Source of the DNA: Streptomyces venezuelae ATCC 10712
GTDB taxonomy: Bacteria > Actinomycetota > Actinomycetes > Streptomycetales > Streptomycetaceae
Direction: 5' to 3'
NCBI RefSeq assembly: GCF_008639165.1
Contig: NZ_CP029197.1
Coordinates: 1,612,001-1,676,000 of the forward strand
DNA length: 64,000 nt
Shown here: positions 59,738-64,000 of the stretch, in pieces
Position numbering within the stretch: the stretch's first letter is position 1
Layout: each line of letters opens with the position of its first letter
Translations under genes and position numbers: made by a program
Notes under the pieces: model-generated
What the model was told of the DNA's origin: nothing
What the model saw: the letters and a program-made list of their open reading frames with translations, nothing else
The model's database searches: none

Positions 59738-60865
59738 CTAGAGGAGCGGGGTGAGGAAGCGGCGCAGGGCCTCCTCGTAGCGGACCGGGTCGGCGTTCCA
59801 CATCGCCGCGTGGGGTGCGTTCCGTACGACCTGGAGGTTGACCAGGTCGGGGCGGCGGGCGGCGAGTTCGACGGACGGCTCCCAGGGGGCGAGGGTGTCG
59901 TCGGGGCCGTGGAAGAGGAGGGCTGGGACGCGCAGGGCGTCGGGCGCCGAGGCGGCGTCGAGCAGGTCGCCGTGCGGGCCGGTCCTGCCCTGGGCGGCGC
60001 GGACGGCGAGCGGGAGCAGGGGGGCGGGGACGTGGCGGGCCGCCGCGAGGTTGCGGAGGGTGGCCTCCCAGTCCAGCACCGGGGAGTCGAGGACGAGGCC
60101 GCTGATCCGGTCGCGCACCCCCGACTCGGCGGCGGCGCGCAGGGCCATCGAGGCCCCGGTGCCCCAGCCGTGCAGGACGACCTTGGCGGCGCCGCGGTGG
60201 ACGGCGTAGCGGATGGCGGCGTCGACGTCGCGCCATTCGGAGTCGCCGAGGTGGGCGAGGCCGTCCGGGGAGGCGGGTGCCCCCTCGTCGCCGCGGTAGG
60301 CGGGGAGCAGGACGGGGATCTTGCGGCGGTTGTAGAAGGGGACGACGTTCAGGGGGTGCTCGCGGGTGGTGCCGAGGCCGTGCAGGGCGATGACCCAGGT
60401 GGTGCGGGGCGCCGCCACCAGCCAGGCGGGCAGGGGGCCGAGTTCGCCGGGCATCTCGACGTCCTCGTGGGCGAGCCCGAGGGCGCTGATCGGTGTGCCG
60501 ATGTGCAGCTGGGGGGTGAGCCGGACGCGGGAGCCGGGGCCGAGCACCCCCTGTTCGACCCGTTCGAGGCGCCGGACGACGGTGTCGGCGGTGTGCGGGA
60601 CCCGGTCGAGGACGGGGCCGACGACGGCGTGCAGGCCGGGGCCCTCGATCCCGTACGTGCCGGGGCGCAGCGAGGCGAGGCTGCGGGTGAGGGTGATCCG
60701 CTCGGGGCCCGTGGCGTGCACGGTCAGCCGGGGATCTCCGGGCAGGGGACGTCCGGACGGCGCCCTGAGGGCGACGTCGCTGGCGTACCGGCCGGCCGCG
60801 ATCGCGGCCGCGCCGACACCGAGCAGTGTGGTGACGGCCGCTGCCGTCGCTGTAGCCGGGCGCAC
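59738..60865 (-). CDS. alpha/beta hydrolase family protein with altered nucleophile elbow
   Basis: A 375-residue protein with an N-terminal helix (TATAAAVTTLLGVGAAAIAAG) that probably anchors it in the membrane. The hydrolase core has the oxyanion loop in ALHGLGTTREH and the elbow GWGTGASM. The usual GxSxG serine is replaced by Gly235. The acid (FHGPDDTLAPW) and His (NAPHAAMW) are still in place. GTG start at 60865 with GGGAGC upstream. Without the serine, normal esterase activity is unlikely; this may be a pseudoenzyme, a mutation, or a sequencing error. Confidence 0.85.
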   Translation of the reverse strand: MRPATATAAAVTTLLGVGAAAIAAGRYASDVALRAPSGRPLPGDPRLTVHATGPERITLTRSLASLRPGTYGIEGPGLHAVVGPVLDRVPHTADTVVRRLERVEQGVLGPGSRVRLTPQLHIGTPISALGLAHEDVEMPGELGPLPAWLVAAPRTTWVIALHGLGTTREHPLNVVPFYNRRKIPVLLPAYRGDEGAPASPDGLAHLGDSEWRDVDAAIRYAVHRGAAKVVLHGWGTGASMALRAAAESGVRDRISGLVLDSPVLDWEATLRNLAAARHVPAPLLPLAVRAAQGRTGPHGDLLDAASAPDALRVPALLFHGPDDTLAPWEPSVELAARRPDLVNLQVVRNAPHAAMWNADPVRYEEALRRFLTPLL

Positions 60866-61247
60866 GCTCCCAGTCTCGGCAGGGTGGGGGCGGCCTGCCA
60901 CCGGACGGGGCCGGATGGCCCTCCGTGGGGGGCCGGTCGGGGCGGGGCGGCCCCTCCGGGGAGTGACGTGGGTCTCGTCCAGGGGGTCCCCCGGTCGGGC
61001 GGTTCGGTCCAGGGAGCGGAACCGGGTGGGGGCGGAGGAACCCGGACAGGTCGCATGTGCCCGGTGATGGCCGGGATTACCCGGGGTTGCTAGGTGACCG
61101 CATCGTGGACAGCGGACCCGCCGGAGCCGTAAACGGAATCCCTGGAACCCGGTTGGGGACACCACAACGCCCGGCCCAGTTCATCTTCCGTTCACTCAGG
61201 TTGCTTACGTTCGTCCAGCCACTGACGTCAAACGATTGCCTGGGTAA
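60866..61247. other. 382-bp divergent regulatory region
   Basis: Between the alpha/beta hydrolase and Pit genes. It contains the PHO box at 61179-61200 and otherwise no gene I can support. The part nearer the hydrolase is GC-rich and featureless. Confidence 0.6.
61179..61200 (+). promoter_or_regulatory. PHO box (PhoP direct repeats)
   Basis: Two adjoining 11-base direct repeats, GTTCATCTTCC and GTTCACTCAGG, matching the GTTCAYYYRGG-type PhoP core of Streptomyces. They lie 48 bp before the start of the phosphate transporter gene, which fits direct PhoP control. Confidence 0.8.
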
Positions 61248-62513
61248 ATGGAACACATCACGCTGCTGCTCGCCATTGTGGTCGTGACAGCTCTCGTGTT
61301 CGATTTCACGAACGGTTTCCACGACACCGCGAACGCGATGGCCACGACCATCTCGACCGGTGCGCTCAAGCCGAAGACGGCGGTGGCCATGTCCGCCGTG
61401 CTGAACCTCGTCGGCGCGTTCCTGTCCGTCGAGGTCGCCAAGACGATCTCCGGCGGGATCATCAACGAAGAAGGCATCCGGACAGAGGTGATCTTCGCCG
61501 CCCTGGTCGGCGCCATCCTCTGGAACCTGCTGACCTGGCTGCTCGGACTCCCGTCCAGCTCCTCCCACGCACTCTTCGGCGGCCTCATCGGCGCCGCGGT
61601 CATGTCGGCCGGCTGGTCGGCCGTGAACGGCCCCACCATCGTCACCAAGGTCCTCATCCCGGCCGTCGCCGCGCCGATCGTCGCCGGCCTCGCCGCGATG
61701 CTGGCCACCCGGCTGACGTACAAGCTCGGCGCCAAGACCGACGAGAAGCACACCGCCAAGGGCTACCGAGTCGGCCAGATCGCCTCCGCCGGTCTCGTCT
61801 CCCTCGCCCACGGCACCAACGACGCCCAGAAGACGATGGGCATCATCACCCTGGCCCTGATCACCGGCGGCGCCATCGCCCCCGGCTCCAACCCGCCCCT
61901 GTGGGTCATCGTCTCCGCGGGCGTCGCCATCGCCGCCGGCACCTACCTCGGCGGCTGGCGCATCATCCGCACCATGGGCAAGGGCCTCACCGACCTCCGG
62001 CCGCAGCAGGGCTTCGCCGCCCAGACCTCCGCCGCGACGGTCATCCTCGCCTCCTCGCACCTCGGCTTCTCCCTCTCCACCACCCAGTCCTGCTCGGGTG
62101 CCGTGATGGGCGCCGGGCTCGGCCGCAAGGGCGGCGTCGTCCGCTGGTCGACCGCGACCCGGATGTTCGTCGCCTGGGGCCTGACCCTTCCCGCCGCTGG
62201 CCTGGTCGGCGCCGGCGCCGAGTTCCTCACCAAGCAGGGCCCCTGGGGCATCGCCGCCGTCGCGGTCCTCCTGATCGCCGGCTCCGGCGTCATCTGGTCG
62301 CTCTCCCGCCGCAAGCCGGTCGACCACCACAACGTCACCGCCGACGACCTCGACGAGCCCGCCGGTGTCGTGACCACCGCCATCGCGGCCGTCACCCCGC
62401 CGCCGGCCGCCGGTTCCGTCGCCGCCGTCACGGACGAGGACCTCAAGACCACCATCCCCGCGCCGGTCCCCACCGACCCGACCGCTCCCCCGGCCCCCGC
62501 CGCCGCGGTGTAA
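61248..62513 (+). CDS. pit: low-affinity inorganic phosphate transporter (Pit family)
   Basis: A 421-residue PiT-family carrier with 10 or so helices and the two family signatures: DFTNGFHDTANAMAT at about residues 19-33 and SLAHGTNDAQKTMGI at about 185-199. It probably moves metal-phosphate with H+. The C-terminus is Ala/Pro/Thr-rich and cytoplasmic. The PHO box upstream suggests control by phosphate. In S. coelicolor the homologue near cobD is called pitH2 (from memory). A small membrane-protein gene follows 12 bp later. Confidence 0.95.
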   Translation: MEHITLLLAIVVVTALVFDFTNGFHDTANAMATTISTGALKPKTAVAMSAVLNLVGAFLSVEVAKTISGGIINEEGIRTEVIFAALVGAILWNLLTWLLGLPSSSSHALFGGLIGAAVMSAGWSAVNGPTIVTKVLIPAVAAPIVAGLAAMLATRLTYKLGAKTDEKHTAKGYRVGQIASAGLVSLAHGTNDAQKTMGIITLALITGGAIAPGSNPPLWVIVSAGVAIAAGTYLGGWRIIRTMGKGLTDLRPQQGFAAQTSAATVILASSHLGFSLSTTQSCSGAVMGAGLGRKGGVVRWSTATRMFVAWGLTLPAAGLVGAGAEFLTKQGPWGIAAVAVLLIAGSGVIWSLSRRKPVDHHNVTADDLDEPAGVVTTAIAAVTPPPAAGSVAAVTDEDLKTTIPAPVPTDPTAPPAPAAAV

Positions 62514-62525
62514 GGAACGAACGAC

Positions 62526-62747
62526 ATGAAGATCGACTGGGCAGCTCTCGGCTCCGTCTTCGGAGTCAGCCTCGTGGCGACCGTCGCCCTCGTGGGCCTC
62601 TTCACCCTCGGCGTCATCGGCCTCTCCAAGCAGGAGCGGGCCGCCGCCCAGGGAGGCTCCGCCGCCCTGGCCCGCACCGGCGCCTACGCCTGCTTCGGCC
62701 TCTGCCTCGCGGCCGTGGCCTACGGCATCTACCTGATCGTCGTCTGA
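62526..62747 (+). CDS. small membrane protein linked to the phosphate transporter
   Basis: A 73-residue protein with two hydrophobic helices (VFGVSLVATVALVGLFTLGVIGL and ARTGAYACFGLCLAAVAYGIYLIVV) separated by a charged/Gln-rich loop. It starts 12 bp after pit, with AAGGA upstream, so it is translated from the same message. It may be a Pit accessory subunit. The DUF47 partner often seen with Pit is absent here. Confidence 0.8.
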   Translation: MKIDWAALGSVFGVSLVATVALVGLFTLGVIGLSKQERAAAQGGSAALARTGAYACFGLCLAAVAYGIYLIVV

Positions 62748-62763
62748 CGGTCGCCCCCGCTCG

Positions 62764-62809
62764 ACGGGAAGGGCGGTCCGCACCCTCGGGTGCGGGCCGC
62801 CCTTCCCGT
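62764..62809 (+). terminator. long hairpin terminator of the pit operon
   Basis: A 22-bp stem (62764-62785 with 62788-62809) with one G-U pair and a tiny loop, 16 bp after the stop. Confidence 0.92.
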
Positions 62810-62865
62810 GTGCCCGGCGCCGTGTCTGTGGTGCTTCGCACAGTGACCCGGCGCAGGTCAAGGGT

Positions 62866-63010
62866 GAGTTGACGGGTGTTCTCGGCCCGTGGTGGACTGC
62901 CGAGGCCATTACGGCGGCAGTAGAGGAAGTCCGGTGCGAATCCGGCGCGGTCCCGCCACTGTGACCGGATCCGAAGGGTCCGGGAGTCAGGAACTCTCGC
63001 CGCCGGTCAC
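62866..63010 (+). ncRNA. cobalamin riboswitch
   Basis: AdoCbl-sensing leader upstream of cobD. Its hallmarks are GAGGAAGTCCGGTGCGAATCC, then GCGGTCCCGCCACTGTGA, and the B12-box-like GGGAGTCAGGAACTCTCGCCG. Binding of cobalamin is expected to reduce expression of cobD and any downstream cob genes. Boundaries are approximate. Confidence 0.92.
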
Positions 63011-63049
63011 GTCGATCCAGGGCGCGGACCCTGAGTGAGGACATGCGCC

Positions 63050-64000
63050 ATGCCCGGCCGCAGCAGAACCACAGGTGTCTTCGCCTACGGCGCGGCCGCA
63101 GGCCTCGCCGTCGACCTGCTCGTCGGCGACCCCCGCCGCGGCCATCCCGTCGCCGCCTTCGGCCGGGCCGCCGCCGCGGTCGAGAACCGCCTCCACCACG
63201 ACCACCGCGGCTGGGGCGCCCTGCACACCGCCGTCTGCGCCGGGACCACCGTCGCCCTCGGAGCGCTCGCCGCCCGGGCCGTACGCGACCGGCCGGCCGC
63301 CGCCGTCGCCCTCACCGCCGCCTCCGTCTGGGCCGTCGTCGGCGGCACCACCCTGGGACGCGAGGCCCGCGCGATCGGCGGGGCGCTCGCCGCCGGAGAC
63401 CTGGACGTCGCCCGGGAACGGCTCCCGCACCTCTGCGGCCGCGACCCGCACTCCCTCGACGGACCCGCGATGGCCCGCGCCGTCGTCGAATCGGTCGCCG
63501 AGAACACCTCCGACGCCGTCGTCGGCGCCCTCTTCTGGGGCGCGGTCGCGGGCGTCCCCGGCCTCGTCGGCTTCCGGGCCGTCAACACCCTGGACGCGAT
63601 GGTCGGCCACAAGTCGCCGCGCCACCGCCGCTTCGGCTGGGCCTCGGCCCGGCTCGACGACGTGGCCGGCTGGCCCGGCGCCCGGCTGACGGCCGCGCTC
63701 GCGACCGTCGCCGGCGGCGATCCGCGCGGCGCGCTGAAGGCCTGGCGGGCGGACGCGGCCAGGCATCCCAGCCCCAACGCGGGCCCCGTCGAGGCCTCGT
63801 TCGCGGGCGCCCTCGGCGTACGGCTCGGAGGCACCCTGTCGTACGGCGGACGGGTCGAGCACCGGCCGGTGCTCAACGGGGAGGGGCGGCCCGTCGAGGT
63901 CGCCGACATCGACCGGGCGGTACGGCTGTCCCGCCGGGTCACCGGACTGACCCTGGCCGTCTGCGTCGGCGGACGGCTGATCGCGAGCGCGCTGAAGCGG
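63050..64000 (+). CDS. cobD: adenosylcobinamide-phosphate synthase (CobD/CbiB), 3' end outside window
   Basis: Membrane enzyme attaching aminopropanol (or its phosphate) to adenosylcobyric acid in cobalamin synthesis. The ATG at 63050 starts MPGRSRTTGVFAYGAAAGLAVDLLVGDP, giving 317 codons to the edge. Typical features are the DLLVGDPRRGHPVAAFGRA motif, DGPAMARAVVESVAENTSDAVV and the NTLDAMVGHKSPRHRRFGWASARLDDV segment. Only a few residues should be missing. A B12 riboswitch is upstream. An ATG at 63043 is out of frame. Confidence 0.95.
   Translation, partial: MPGRSRTTGVFAYGAAAGLAVDLLVGDPRRGHPVAAFGRAAAAVENRLHHDHRGWGALHTAVCAGTTVALGALAARAVRDRPAAAVALTAASVWAVVGGTTLGREARAIGGALAAGDLDVARERLPHLCGRDPHSLDGPAMARAVVESVAENTSDAVVGALFWGAVAGVPGLVGFRAVNTLDAMVGHKSPRHRRFGWASARLDDVAGWPGARLTAALATVAGGDPRGALKAWRADAARHPSPNAGPVEASFAGALGVRLGGTLSYGGRVEHRPVLNGEGRPVEVADIDRAVRLSRRVTGLTLAVCVGGRLIASALKR

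Noticed and set aside
1..64000. tRNA genes, CRISPR arrays, insertion sequences, prophage
   Set aside because: No cloverleaf arms, regular spacer arrays, transposase motifs or terminal inverted repeats were seen.

Overview
The window is high-GC actinobacterial chromosome, almost certainly Streptomyces. GC is above 70 percent with strong third-position GC, many starts are GTG or TTG, and the gene content is that of the Streptomyces core. From memory, the gene order follows the S. coelicolor interval from the chaplin gene chpE through fabI/fabG, tyrS, moaA, the small nucleoid protein Gbn and a Pit phosphate transporter to cobD. No tRNA, rRNA, CRISPR array, insertion sequence or prophage was seen. 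The mosaic is ordinary chromosome with a few locally odd loci.

Layout. 1-5.5 kb: SPFH/band-7 protein (cut at the left edge), NfeD-like protein, an ABC ATPase, a conserved protein of unknown role, a cysteine-free chaplin, and a NarL-type response regulator with its GAF-containing histidine kinase. 5.5-11.5 kb: a secreted transglycosylase-like protein with an Ala/Lys linker, a two-FHA/ABC exporter fusion, serB and a SixA-like phosphatase. 11.5-16.2 kb: small membrane proteins, an MFS carrier facing a FadR/GntR repressor across a clear palindrome, a secreted protein, and the fatty-acid pair fabG-fabI. 16.4-24.5 kb: a minus-strand two-gene module of unknown function. It consists of a giant P-loop ATPase gene (2127 codons, broken by one in-frame TAG) and a 576-residue partner containing seven 8-residue repeats. 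24.7-31.4 kb: tldD-tldE, tyrS, GlsB-type and DUF3099 small proteins, a Cys/His mini-protein and moaA. 31.5-39.4 kb: an acetate-type Na+/solute symporter with its DUF485 partner, subtilisin-like protease, CoA transferase, zinc alcohol dehydrogenase, YhhN protein and a fatty-acid hydroxylase-type di-iron protein.

39.4-46 kb: a VIT1-like transporter, then a tightly coupled operon (acetoacetate-decarboxylase-like, SDR, two amidohydrolases). A TetR gene faces it across a perfect TGTAAC-N3-GTTACA palindrome. 45.2-50 kb: DEDDh exonuclease, zinc-ribbon protein, SURF1, GH15 glycosidase and an atypical SDR. 50-53.2 kb: an Asp23/AmaP envelope-stress cluster. 53.4-58.2 kb: enoyl-CoA hydratase family protein, Gbn-like DNA-binding protein, ABC-F ATPase, YpfJ-type metalloprotein and a VOC protein. 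58.2-64 kb: a helical-repeat protein, an alpha/beta hydrolase lacking its nucleophile serine, a Pit phosphate transporter behind a PHO box, a small membrane protein, a cobalamin riboswitch and cobD (cut at the right edge).

How the parts fit. Several loci form functional sets visible in the DNA: fabG-fabI (fatty-acid elongation), tldD-tldE (peptide maturation protease), PHO box-pit (phosphate), B12 riboswitch-cobD (cobalamin), symporter-DUF485, kinase-regulator, and the Asp23/AmaP anchors. The most unusual item is the interrupted giant ATPase with its repeat-bearing partner. The next are the 86-bp duplication that inserted a coupled micro-ORF between tldD and tldE, and the TetR-controlled catabolic-looking operon of unknown substrate. 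All functional calls rest on motif recognition by eye; no database search was run.
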